Of a stretch of 64,000 bases of DNA, positions 1 through 7,875 are shown piece by piece (position 1 is the first letter of the stretch; each line of letters opens with the position of its first letter). The stretch is from Bradyrhizobium sp. S69 (GTDB lineage: Bacteria; Pseudomonadota; Alphaproteobacteria; Rhizobiales; Xanthobacteraceae). The position numbers were made by a program, and so were the translations under genes. Below the pieces are notes generated by a model that was given only the letters and a program-made list of their open reading frames with translations, had not been told where the DNA came from and did not search any database. Location: contig NZ_LMUK01000042.1 in assembly GCF_009766005.1 (NCBI RefSeq), forward strand, positions 62,001 to 126,000, written 5' to 3'.

Positions 1-1024
1 TGACCCGATCGAGCGGCAGCGATTTGCGCTCGGCATACATCCGCATCGTCATCGAGGTGCAGGCCCCAAGACCTGCGAGCACATAATCATACGGCCCCGG
101 TCCGCTGTCCGCGCCGCCGACGGCGGCGGGCTCGTCGGCCAAAAGATGATGCGGCCCGACGGTGACGGTATTCTGGAATCGGCTGTCGCGGGTTTCGCGG
201 ACCACGACGAGGCGCGGGCCCTGGCCTTGATCTTGGCCGGAATCGGCGGCCTGTTGCGGCGCTGCGGATGCGAGATAGCGGCTGGCCCAGGCTGCGATCA
301 TGTCGGCGACATAGGCCGCGTCGCCTCTGTCGGTCAGCAGATGATCGGCGTCCGACAGCGACACGAAGCTCTTGGGATGCCTGGCCGTGACGAAGATTTT
401 GGTCGCATTGTCGATGCTGACGGTGTCGTCGGTCGGCGAATGCATGATCAGCAGCGCCTTGTGCAGCTTTGCGATATGCGACGTCAGGCTGTGCTCGGCG
501 ATGTCGTCGAGGAATTCGCGCTTGATGCTGAAGGGGCGGCCGGCCAGCGAAACCTCGACCTTGCCCTGTTGGCGGATGTCCTCGATCTTGTCCCTGAAGA
601 AGTTTGTGACATGGGAGGGATCGGAGGGCGCGGCGATGGTGACGACGGCTTTGGCGTCGGGAATTTGGTCGGCGGCCGCGAGAACCGCGGCGCCGCCGAG
701 GCTGTGGCCGATCAGGATGGCAGGGACCCCTCGGGTCTCGCGCAAATGATCGGCGGCGCGGACCAGATCGGCGACGTTGGATGAAAATGTCGAATTGGCG
801 AAATCGCCTTCGCTGGAACCAAGCCCGGTGAAATCGAACCGCAGCACGGCGATGCCCTTGGATGCCAGCGCGAGCGCGATGCGGCTGGCGGCCAGCACGT
901 CCTTGCCGCAGGTGAAGCAATGGGCGAACAGCGCATAGCCGCGAATCCCGCCTTCCGGCGTGTCCAGAGCCGCGGCCAGTTGCTGGCCTTCCGAACCGGT
1001 GAATTGAAAACGCTCATGCGGCAC
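1..1024 (-). CDS. Bifunctional alpha/beta hydrolase-OsmC family protein (3' end outside window)
   Basis: The product begins PHERFQFTGSEGQQL after a GTG start at 1024, which has an AGAGGAG ribosome site just upstream. Residues 1-250 are a serine alpha/beta hydrolase: HCFTCGKD near the oxyanion region, the nucleophile elbow GHSLGG and a late SDADHLL histidine motif. From about residue 270 the frame continues into an OsmC domain (LAGLGACTSMTMRMYAERK), whose cysteine is the usual peroxidatic residue of that family. The frame is open to base 1, so the OsmC half is cut off by the window edge. Such fusions are common in Bradyrhizobium; OsmC proteins reduce organic peroxides, but the hydrolase substrate is unknown. 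Confidence 0.9.
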   Translation of the reverse strand, partial: MPHERFQFTGSEGQQLAAALDTPEGGIRGYALFAHCFTCGKDVLAASRIALALASKGIAVLRFDFTGLGSSEGDFANSTFSSNVADLVRAADHLRETRGVPAILIGHSLGGAAVLAAADQIPDAKAVVTIAAPSDPSHVTNFFRDKIEDIRQQGKVEVSLAGRPFSIKREFLDDIAEHSLTSHIAKLHKALLIMHSPTDDTVSIDNATKIFVTARHPKSFVSLSDADHLLTDRGDAAYVADMIAAWASRYLASAAPQQAADSGQDQGQGPRLVVVRETRDSRFQNTVTVGPHHLLADEPAAVGGADSGPGPYDYVLAGLGACTSMTMRMYAERKSLPLDRV

Positions 1025-1050
1025 GTTCGGTCTCCTCTGGGTTGGCTTTC

Positions 1051-1184
1051 ACCTCTCCCGTTGGGAGAGGTCGGATCGCCCCTTCGCGATCCGGGTGAGG
1101 GGTTACAGCCTAACGATAGATTGTAACCCCTCACCCGAATTCCTCGCTTCGCTCGAAATTCGACCTCTCCCGCAGGGAGAGGTG
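1051..1184. repeat. Intergenic inverted repeat, CTCTCCC family
   Basis: The left arm CCTCTCCCGTTGGGAGAGG and a GATCCGGGTGAGGGGTT segment are mirrored by AACCCCTCACCCG and CCTCTCCCGCAGGGAGAGG. It fills the gap between the hydrolase-OsmC gene and the sulfite-oxidase-like gene. Relatives lie at 8956-9245, 36081-36268 and 61182-61320. Confidence 0.85.
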
Positions 1185-1205
1185 TAGCTAAACTCTAGCG
1201 TCAAC

Positions 1206-1871
1206 CTAATCGTTAGAATAGCGCTGCTCGGCCCACGGATCGCCGCGGTTGTGATAGCCGCGCACTTCCCAATAGCCCGGCACATCCTCCGCGACGAATT
1301 CGATCCGCTGCAGCCACTTCGCGCTCTTCCAGAAATAAAGATGCGGCACCACCAGCCGCACGGGGCCGCCATGTTCCGCTTCCAGTGGCGTTTCCGACCA
1401 GCGATGCGCGAGCAGCGCGTCTTCGGCGGCGAAGTCTTCCAGCGCGAGGTTGGTGGTGTAGCCGTCGTGGGCATGTAGTACGACATGGCGGGCTTCGTCG
1501 CGCGGGCGGCAGGCCATCAGGAGATCGCGGGTCGCCAATCCTTCCCAGGCATTGTCGTAACGGGACCAGGTGGTGACGCAATGGATGTCGGAGATGAAGC
1601 GGGTCTGCGGCTGCGCGGTGAATTGCCTCCAGTCCCAGAAGATCGGATTTTCTACAGCTCCATAAACGTCGAGACGCCAGCGTTCCCTTGTTATCTGCGG
1701 CGTCAGGCCAAGATCGAGGGTCGGCCAGTCCTTGGTGAGGTGCTGTCCCGGCGGCAGGCGCTGATCCTCCGGGCGGGAAGTTTTGCCGGTGAGGAATCGG
1801 CCCTCGCGCGCCCAGCGTTCCTTGCTGCGGGTCAGCTTGCTTTCCGGAGGTTGCTCTTCGTCGTCGGCCAT
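1206..1871 (-). CDS. Sulfite oxidase-like molybdopterin oxidoreductase
   Basis: The 221-aa product is a stand-alone molybdopterin-binding domain of the sulfite oxidase superfamily. The predicted molybdenum-ligand cysteine is in IHCVTTWSRYD (Cys98), and the conserved HGGPVRLVVPHLYFWKSAKW block is at residues 167-186. There is no Tat or Sec signal and no heme or dimerisation domain, so it is probably a cytoplasmic single-domain enzyme like the YuiH group. Its substrate is unknown. I chose the ATG giving MADDEEQPPE, although the ribosome site there is weak; the frame stays open upstream. It lies 53 bases downstream of the P450 gene on the same strand and may share its transcript. Confidence 0.85.
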   Translation of the reverse strand: MADDEEQPPESKLTRSKERWAREGRFLTGKTSRPEDQRLPPGQHLTKDWPTLDLGLTPQITRERWRLDVYGAVENPIFWDWRQFTAQPQTRFISDIHCVTTWSRYDNAWEGLATRDLLMACRPRDEARHVVLHAHDGYTTNLALEDFAAEDALLAHRWSETPLEAEHGGPVRLVVPHLYFWKSAKWLQRIEFVAEDVPGYWEVRGYHNRGDPWAEQRYSND

Positions 1872-1924
1872 GTTCAGTCCCCGATGCGCGGGTCGGCGCA
1901 TCAGGGCCAGTATAGCCGAAAAAT

Positions 1925-3145
1925 TCAGCCGGCGTTTCCAAACAACATCGGCAACTGCCGCGGCCCGCGCACGGTGCCTTCCGACCAACTGACCCGACCG
2001 GCCGGATCCAGCCGGAAATCCGGAATGCGCTTGAGCCATTCCTCGATCGCGACCGTCATTTCCATCCGCGCCAGGTTGGAGCCGACACAGCGGTGAATTC
2101 CGAGGCCAAACGCGGCATGGCGGTTTTCCTTGCGGTCGATCAGGACCTTGTCGGCATCCGGAAACACCGCCGGGTCGCGGTTGGCGGCCGGAAACGACAG
2201 CAGCACCATGTTGCCCGGTTTGACCGGGCAGCCGCTGATCACCGTCTCCTTCATCACCTCGCGGGCCATTGTCACCGGCGCATAGGCGCGCAGCAACTCC
2301 TCGATCGCGGTCGGCATCAATTCCGGCTCCGCGATCAGGCGCTGGCGATCGGCCGGCGTCTTCGCCAGATGCCACAGCGAAGAGCCAAGCGCGCTCCAGG
2401 TGGTATCGATGCCGGCAATCAGCAGCAGCCGCAGCGAGCCCAGCACATGATTGTCGGATAGCGGCTGGCCGTCTTTGTCGCGGGCGTTCATCAGCGTCGA
2501 GATCAAATCGTCGGTCGGCTGTTGCTTGCGCTGCTCGAGCTGGGCGGCGAAATAGCCGGTCATCTCCCGCACCGCGCGCATCAGGGCGTCGTCATCCTTG
2601 ATGCCGAGTTCGAGGATCTCGTGGATCCATTTGATGAAGAGGTCGCCGTCCTGTTCCGGAATCCCGAGCATGTGGGCGATGGCGCGAACCGGAATGTGCC
2701 TGGTATAGCGCGCCGCGGCGTCGCATTTGCCGTCCGCGATGAATTCGTCGATCAGTTCGTTGCAGATCGCGCGTACCCGCGGCTCCAGTTTTTTCATGGC
2801 GTCGGGCGTGAACGGCGGCAGCAGAAATTGCTTGGCCGGCTTGTGTTCCGGCGGATCGGAGGTGATCGGCGGCGCCGAAGCGGTAATCTCCGGCCGCATG
2901 TCGCGCACGACGACGCGGCGCGAGGAGAAATGCTCGGTGTCGTAGGCGATCTCCTTCACCGCCTGATAGGTGGTCGGCAAATAGCAGCCGAGAAAGCGCT
3001 TGGTGTGAACCACCGGACATTCGGCCCGCAGTTCATCCCAGATCGGGAATGGATTCTCGGTCCAGCGCGGATCGGTGTGATCGAAATCGTGAACCCAATC
3101 GCTGACCGGGGGATGCTCAGTCATCGCGTTGACGGAATCGGACAT
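1925..3145 (-). CDS. Cytochrome P450
   Basis: This 406-aa soluble bacterial P450 has every hallmark: I-helix AGIDTTW (residues 244-250), K-helix ExxR in EELLR (Glu283/Arg286) and heme loop FGLGIHRCVG with the thiolate ligand Cys353. There is no membrane anchor. A GAGGG ribosome site precedes the ATG by about nine bases. The ferredoxin gene lies directly upstream on the same strand, so electrons most likely arrive through it from a reductase encoded elsewhere. The divergent TetR gene at 3602 is the likely regulator. The monooxygenase substrate cannot be read from the sequence; neighbouring hydrolases and an amidase hint at xenobiotic or secondary-metabolite turnover. Confidence 0.95.
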   Translation of the reverse strand: MSDSVNAMTEHPPVSDWVHDFDHTDPRWTENPFPIWDELRAECPVVHTKRFLGCYLPTTYQAVKEIAYDTEHFSSRRVVVRDMRPEITASAPPITSDPPEHKPAKQFLLPPFTPDAMKKLEPRVRAICNELIDEFIADGKCDAAARYTRHIPVRAIAHMLGIPEQDGDLFIKWIHEILELGIKDDDALMRAVREMTGYFAAQLEQRKQQPTDDLISTLMNARDKDGQPLSDNHVLGSLRLLLIAGIDTTWSALGSSLWHLAKTPADRQRLIAEPELMPTAIEELLRAYAPVTMAREVMKETVISGCPVKPGNMVLLSFPAANRDPAVFPDADKVLIDRKENRHAAFGLGIHRCVGSNLARMEMTVAIEEWLKRIPDFRLDPAGRVSWSEGTVRGPRQLPMLFGNAG

Positions 3146-3224
3146 CGGGAAATTCCCTCTCGGTTGCTTCGCTCACATCTGGTCGTCGCTTGTCGCGGCC
3201 GCGGCAGTTGGACGGCGAAACGCG

Positions 3225-3434
3225 TCATTCCTCGGTGACGTCGATGGCGATCTCCGGACAATTGGAGTGGGCGAGCCACGCCTTGTCCTCAAGCCCCGCG
3301 GGCACAGTGCCGTCGCCGACTTCATGCGCATTGCCGAAATCGTCGAGATCGAACAGTTCGGGCGCCAGCGATTTGCAGCGGGCATGTCCCTGACATTTGT
3401 CCTGGTCGACGCGGACCCTCAGTTTTCCTGACAT
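3225..3434 (-). CDS. 3Fe-4S type ferredoxin of a P450 system
   Basis: This is a 69-aa ferredoxin with Cys14-x2-His17-x2-Cys20 (CQGHARC) and Cys59 in NCPE. The histidine takes the place of the second cysteine, the CxxHxxC...CP pattern of bacterial P450-partner ferredoxins, which usually carry a 3Fe-4S or unusual 4Fe-4S cluster. Length and acidic character fit. It is 79 bases upstream of the P450 gene on the same strand, and both are probably transcribed from the 3435-3601 gap. No ferredoxin reductase is present in the window. Confidence 0.93.
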   Translation of the reverse strand: MSGKLRVRVDQDKCQGHARCKSLAPELFDLDDFGNAHEVGDGTVPAGLEDKAWLAHSNCPEIAIDVTEE

Positions 3435-3489
3435 CGCAGACGCCTCTCCTGATCACGGGCCGCTGTTGCGGCACATGTTTCCTCATGAC

Positions 3490-3560
3490 ACTGTTGTTAC
3501 TCGGCGACTATGCTGTGCCTTGAAGTGATAGCGTAAGTTATAGCATATTACATTCACCGC
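3490..3560. promoter_or_regulatory. Candidate divergent promoter/operator for ferredoxin-P450 and tetR
   Basis: The 167-base gap between the divergent genes has an AT-rich core unlike the surrounding DNA. It contains TATGCT at 3509-3514 mirrored by AGCATA at 3542-3547, and a direct repeat of ATAGC at 3528 and 3541. A TetR dimer usually binds such a short inverted repeat. The assignment is inference from layout. Confidence 0.4.
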
Positions 3561-3601
3561 CCGCCGCTTCGTCAAGTTAAAATTATGGATCGCCGCGCCA
3601 A

Positions 3602-4231
3602 ATGACGCCTCGCATCGTCCGCAAGCCGCTTAATACCTACCATCATGGCGATCTCCGGGATGCGCTGGTCCAGGCCGCGCTTCGCGAAGCCGAGCTTGGC
3701 GGCCCCGAGGCCGTCAGCATCAGTGCGTTGGCAAAAAAGCTCGGGGTCTCGCAACCGGCGCCCTACAAGCATTTTGCCGACCGCGAGGCGCTGCTGGCGG
3801 CCGTGACCGCCGAGGCCTTCCGTCAATTCATGGCGACGCTTCGAGCGGCGATCGCAAAGCCGTCGAAACGCTCGAAATTGTCGCGCTTCGTCCATGCCGC
3901 GGTGGATTTCGGTCTGCACCGAAACGGGATTTATCATCTGATGTTCGCGACGCGGATCATCGCCAGCGCGCCGAAGAGCAGCGAGCTTCACGGCGTCGTC
4001 ATCGAAACCTTCGGGCTATTGCTGGAAGCGCTGGAAGCACCGGCCGTCGGATTCCTGCGCGAGCGCAGCGCGTTGAAAATCTGGGCCGCGCTGCACGGCG
4101 TGGTGATGCTGGCGGAGCAGGGACTGCTCACCGGCGAAGTGGCCCAGACCAGCCGGGAGCAATTGGTCGAGGAAATCGTCGAGCAAACCAAGCTGGCGCT
4201 CGCGGTCGCGATCGAGAAGGCGGGGGACTAG
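3602..4231 (+). CDS. TetR/AcrR family regulator with WHG-type C-terminal domain
   Basis: The 209-aa protein has an N-terminal TetR helix-turn-helix (SALAKKLGVSQPAPYKHF at about residues 40-58). Its C-terminal ligand domain contains the KIWAALHGVV segment of the WHG subfamily. It is transcribed away from the ferredoxin-P450 pair, and the shared 167-base gap suggests it represses them and itself. An alternative start slightly downstream, before NTYHHGDL, is possible because no strong ribosome site marks the first ATG. The inducer is unknown. Confidence 0.9.
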   Translation: MTPRIVRKPLNTYHHGDLRDALVQAALREAELGGPEAVSISALAKKLGVSQPAPYKHFADREALLAAVTAEAFRQFMATLRAAIAKPSKRSKLSRFVHAAVDFGLHRNGIYHLMFATRIIASAPKSSELHGVVIETFGLLLEALEAPAVGFLRERSALKIWAALHGVVMLAEQGLLTGEVAQTSREQLVEEIVEQTKLALAVAIEKAGD

Positions 4232-4250
4232 TAGTCGCTACACGGCCTAC

Positions 4251-4363
4251 GTCATCCTGAGGAGCGGCCGTTTGGCCGCGTCTCGAAGGATGGTGTTCAG
4301 CACGCAGTGCGTGCAGCCATCCTTCGAGACGGCGCACGAGAGGCGCGCCTCCTCAGGATGACG
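4251..4363. repeat. Intergenic inverted repeat, GTCATCCTGAGG family
   Basis: It opens with GTCATCCTGAGGAGC and closes with CTCCTCAGGATGACG; a second pair of arms is CTCGAAGGATGG and CCATCCTTCGAG. It lies between the convergent tetR and amidase genes. Copies are at 22928-23037 and, diverged, 39175-39271. A solo fragment of the closing arm (CTCAGGATGACGG) follows at about 4384. Confidence 0.85.
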
Positions 4364-4403
4364 GCAGAGATAGTTTCACAGGCTCTCAGGATGACGGCCG
4401 AAG

Positions 4404-5828
4404 CTATTTCGTCCCCCTTGGATCGATCGGCGTGGTGCCGCGGACGCCTAAAATATCCTCCAGCACCTTCGCGCCGGCGAGAAGCTGCGCGTCGCCGCGC
4501 GGCGGCCCCACCATCTGAAGTCCGACCGGCAGGCCTGACGCGGTGAAGCCGCACGGCAGCGACAGCGCAGGCACGCAGGCCAGCGTGATGGCATAGACGA
4601 TGCCGAGCCATTCGACATAATTGTCGAACTTCTTTCCGGCGCATTCGGCGACATAGCGGTTCTCGACCGGAAACGGCGCCACGATGGTCGCGGGCGCCAG
4701 CAGCAGGTCATACGTCTCGAAGAAGGCCTGCGTGCGCGCGACCATCGCGACCCGCTGCGCTTCGGCGCGTGCGAGGTCTTCCACCGAGAGCTTGAGGCCT
4801 TGCTCGATGTTCCAGATCACCTCGGGCTTGAGCTGATCGCGGTGGGTGCGCAGCAGGTCTGCCTTGCTGATCGCGAAATCGAACGCGCGCAGCACGTGGA
4901 AGCATTCATGCGCCTCGCGTAAATCCGGATGGGCTTCCTCGACGATGATGCCGGCCTCGGCGAAACGCATCGCCGCCTTGCGGGTGATCGCGGCCACTTC
5001 TGGATCGACCGGCGTGATGCCGAGATCGGTCGAATAGGCGACGCGCTTCGGCTTGTTTCCGGATCGCACGGCGGAGCGGAAGGATTGCGGCGGCAGAGGC
5101 AGCGACAGTGGATCGGCGGGATGCTCGCCGCTCATCGCATCGAGCAGCAACGCCAGGTCTTCGACATTGCGCGCCATCGGACCCTGGACGCCAAGATTGC
5201 GATCGATCTTGAATTTCGGCGTATGCGCGACCCGGCCGACGCTGGGCCGCATTCCGACGATGCCACAGAAGCTGGCGGGGTTGCGCAGCGAGCCTCCCAT
5301 GTCGGAGCCATGCGCGAGCCAGGCGGTGCCGGTCGCGAGCGCCACCGCCGCGCCGCCGGATGAGCCGGCAGCGGATCGCGAAATGTCCCAGGGGTTGCGG
5401 GTCGCGCCGAACACTTCATTAAAAGTGTTGGCGCCGGCGCCGAACTCGGGCGTGTTGGATTTGGCGTAGACGATGCCGCCACTGGCTTCGAGATGCTCGA
5501 CCATCAGATCGGATTGGGCCGGAATATTGTCCCGGTAGATCGGCGAGCCCTGCGTCGTCCGCACGCCCTGGACATTGGTGAGGTCCTTGATCGGAACAGG
5601 CAGCCCCGCAAGCAGGCCGCGTTCCGCGGCGGGCTTCTGCATCAGCGCCTTGGCGTGGGCGCGGGCCCGATCGAAGCATAGCGTCGGCAGCGCGTTGACC
5701 TTGCCGTCGACCTCGGCGATGCGCTTTTCCAGCACGTCGAGCAGATCGAGCGGTGTGACCTCACCGGAATTCAGTTTGTCGACAACGGCGCAAGCCGTTT
5801 CCCGGACCAGTCCCTGAGCATCAGCCAC
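4404..5828 (-). CDS. Amidase (amidase-signature family)
   Basis: The 474-aa product carries the Ser-cisSer-Lys signature of the amidase family: PVPIKDL (catalytic Lys), GSSGGAAVALATG and the nucleophile block GSDMGGSLRNPASFCG. Full length for the family. I start it at GTG 5828 because a GGAG site lies seven bases upstream; the frame continues open into the opposite-strand hydrolase, but that part looks non-coding. It hydrolyses a carboxylic amide to acid and ammonia, substrate unknown. The divergent alpha/beta hydrolase at 5931 shares the 102-base control region, so the two may be co-regulated. Confidence 0.92.
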   Translation of the reverse strand: MADAQGLVRETACAVVDKLNSGEVTPLDLLDVLEKRIAEVDGKVNALPTLCFDRARAHAKALMQKPAAERGLLAGLPVPIKDLTNVQGVRTTQGSPIYRDNIPAQSDLMVEHLEASGGIVYAKSNTPEFGAGANTFNEVFGATRNPWDISRSAAGSSGGAAVALATGTAWLAHGSDMGGSLRNPASFCGIVGMRPSVGRVAHTPKFKIDRNLGVQGPMARNVEDLALLLDAMSGEHPADPLSLPLPPQSFRSAVRSGNKPKRVAYSTDLGITPVDPEVAAITRKAAMRFAEAGIIVEEAHPDLREAHECFHVLRAFDFAISKADLLRTHRDQLKPEVIWNIEQGLKLSVEDLARAEAQRVAMVARTQAFFETYDLLLAPATIVAPFPVENRYVAECAGKKFDNYVEWLGIVYAITLACVPALSLPCGFTASGLPVGLQMVGPPRGDAQLLAGAKVLEDILGVRGTTPIDPRGTK

Positions 5829-5930
5829 GCGTATTCTCCATTGCTTCGTCTTCGTGATAGCGGATGGGGTAGTGCTGTAAAACATTTTGCGGCAAAGTGG
5901 AAACGCCGGCACATTCTGGAGACAAAAAGC

Positions 5931-6779
5931 ATGACGACGCCATCCGACGCGCCCGACTGGCGCTCCATGAGCCAGCAAGAGCTCGATCTTGGCCTCAACA
6001 ACAGCGTTGCGGTGGCGGGAAGCGGCGATTTGGTCAACGGCTGGGAGCAACGCTCGGCCGAATTGCGCAAGCGGCATCCCGATCACATCGACCTGCGCTA
6101 TGGCCCGCGCGAACGTAACCGGATCGATTTCCTCAAGGCGCGCGACAAGGCGCCGACGCTGTTGTTCATCCACGGCGGCTACTGGCAGATGCGCGCCAAG
6201 GAAGCCTTCACGATGTTTGCCGAGGGCGCGATGGCCCACGGCATCAATGTCGCGCTGATCGGCTATACGCTCGCCCCGGAAGCAACGCTTGAGGCGATCG
6301 TCGCCGAAATCCATCAGGGCATCGGTTACCTCGCCGGGCAATTGCCCGTGCTTGGCGCCGACACCGGCGGCATCGTAGTGTCGGGCTGGTCGGCCGGCGG
6401 CCATCTGACCGCGATGGCGCTATCGCATCCGAAGGTGAAAGCCGGCATCGCGATATCCGGCATCTTCGATCTCGAGCCGATCCGCCACAGCTACCTCAAC
6501 GTCAAGCTCAAGCTCGACGGGCCGATGTCGCGGCGCCATTCGCCGATGGCGCAACCGGGCGGCCCGATGAAGCCGCTGGCGCTGGTGGTCGGGGCCGCCG
6601 AATTGCCGCTGCTGCGCAAGCAGACCGCCGATTTCGCCGGCCACCGCGCCAAATATGGCTTGCCCGTCGCCTACGAAGAAATCCCCGGCGCCAACCATTT
6701 TACCATCATGAATGAAATGCAGTCGCCGAACGGGCGGATCACGACCATGATCCGGGAGTTGTTTGCGCAGACGGCTTAG
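5931..6779 (+). CDS. Alpha/beta hydrolase, kynurenine-formamidase/BD-FAE-like
   Basis: The 282-aa product has the oxyanion motif HGGYWQ and the nucleophile elbow GWSAGG, the combination typical of arylformamidases and related carboxylesterases. The catalytic His is probably in GANHFTIMNE near the C-terminus. The start at 5931 has a GGAG ribosome site; an open frame begins 90 bases earlier but has no such site. No other kynurenine-pathway gene is in view, so formamidase activity is only a family-level guess. It is divergent from the amidase gene. Confidence 0.88.
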   Translation: MTTPSDAPDWRSMSQQELDLGLNNSVAVAGSGDLVNGWEQRSAELRKRHPDHIDLRYGPRERNRIDFLKARDKAPTLLFIHGGYWQMRAKEAFTMFAEGAMAHGINVALIGYTLAPEATLEAIVAEIHQGIGYLAGQLPVLGADTGGIVVSGWSAGGHLTAMALSHPKVKAGIAISGIFDLEPIRHSYLNVKLKLDGPMSRRHSPMAQPGGPMKPLALVVGAAELPLLRKQTADFAGHRAKYGLPVAYEEIPGANHFTIMNEMQSPNGRITTMIRELFAQTA

Positions 6780-6794
6780 GACGAGACATTCTCC

Positions 6795-6883
6795 GTCATG
6801 GCCGGGCTTGTCCCGGCCATCCACGTCTTTCTCGATGTTCTGCCGTTAAGACGTGGATGCCCGGGACAAGCCCGGGCATGACG
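6795..6883. repeat. Intergenic doublet repeat, GTCATGGCCGGG type
   Basis: The left unit is GTC followed by a hairpin with ATGGCCGGG/CCCGGCCAT arms and then CCA. The right unit is TGG followed by an ATGCCCGGG/CCCGGGCAT hairpin and GAC. It separates the convergent hydrolase and SDR genes. A relative is at 54082-54207. Confidence 0.85.
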
Positions 6884-6913
6884 ACCGAGAGCTGTCGCTT
6901 GCAAAGAAACTAC

Positions 6914-7690
6914 CTAACCCCACCCCGCGCTGATGCCGCCATCGACCGTGTAGATCACGCCTGAGGTGTAGCCGGCGCGGTCGGAGGCGAGGAAGGCCAT
7001 CAGGTCGCCGATCTCGCGGGCATGCGCGGGGCGGCCGAGCGGCAGGCCTTTCTGGAATTCCTTGTAGCGGTTCTCGTCGCCGAACTGATTTTGGGCGCGG
7101 GTCTTCAGCAGCGTGACGTGGCGGTCGGTGCCGACCGGGCCGGGATTGATGCCGACCACGCGGATATTGTCGGCGAGGCTCTTGCCGCCGAGCGCGCGGG
7201 TGAACGCCATCAGCGCGGCATTGCCGGTGCTGCCGCAGATATAATTGGCGTCGAATTTTTCGCCGGCCGCACCGATGTCATTGACGATGACGCCATGGCC
7301 GCGCGCCTTCATCTGCGCGTAGATCGCGCGGGTCAGGTTAATGTAGCCGAACACTTTCAATTCCCAGGCATGACGCCAGGTCGCTTCGTCGATCTTGTCG
7401 ATCGAGCCGCCGGGAATGTCGCCGGCATTGTTGACCAGGATGTCGATCTCGGCGGCATCCTTGGCCAGCCGTGCCAAGTCTTCCGGCTTGCGCAGATCGA
7501 CGACATGCGCCGAGGCGTCAATTTGGTGCGCCCCGCGCAGCCGCTCGGTCAGCGCCTTGAGTTGGTCGCCGTTGCGGGCCGCCAGCATCAGGTGGGCGCC
7601 TTCTTCGGCGAAGGCTTCGGCCGCCGCCGCGCCAATGCCCTTGGATGCGCCGGTAATCAGGACGCGCTTGCCACGCAAATGAAGATCCAT
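6914..7690 (-). CDS. SDR family protein with degenerate catalytic residues
   Basis: This 258-aa Rossmann SDR has the cofactor motif TGASKGIG (residues 13-20) and NNAG (87-90). Tyr150 of the active site is present, but the lysine four residues later is Ser154 (YICGS), and no serine occurs in the stretch before the tyrosine (VNDIGAAGEKFDANY) where the catalytic serine normally sits. It may bind NAD(P) without standard oxidoreductase chemistry, or use another mechanism. The ATG at 7690 has a GAGAGAG site upstream. It is divergent from the tartrate dehydrogenase gene. Confidence 0.88.
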   Translation of the reverse strand: MDLHLRGKRVLITGASKGIGAAAAEAFAEEGAHLMLAARNGDQLKALTERLRGAHQIDASAHVVDLRKPEDLARLAKDAAEIDILVNNAGDIPGGSIDKIDEATWRHAWELKVFGYINLTRAIYAQMKARGHGVIVNDIGAAGEKFDANYICGSTGNAALMAFTRALGGKSLADNIRVVGINPGPVGTDRHVTLLKTRAQNQFGDENRYKEFQKGLPLGRPAHAREIGDLMAFLASDRAGYTSGVIYTVDGGISAGWG

Positions 7691-7875
7691 GGATTTGCTC
7701 TCTCGTTGGGTTCTGTCCGGTATCGCAGGTGGTTGGTCGATTTGGGCAGGTCGGCCTGGATAGGTCAACCTGCATAGCTCGACATTGCATTGCAGCGTTG
7801 CACCGCGCCGGAGTTTGGTCCATTGCAATCCCGTCCAATAAACCAGGCCGCCGGTACGGCTAAAGGGATCTTTCG

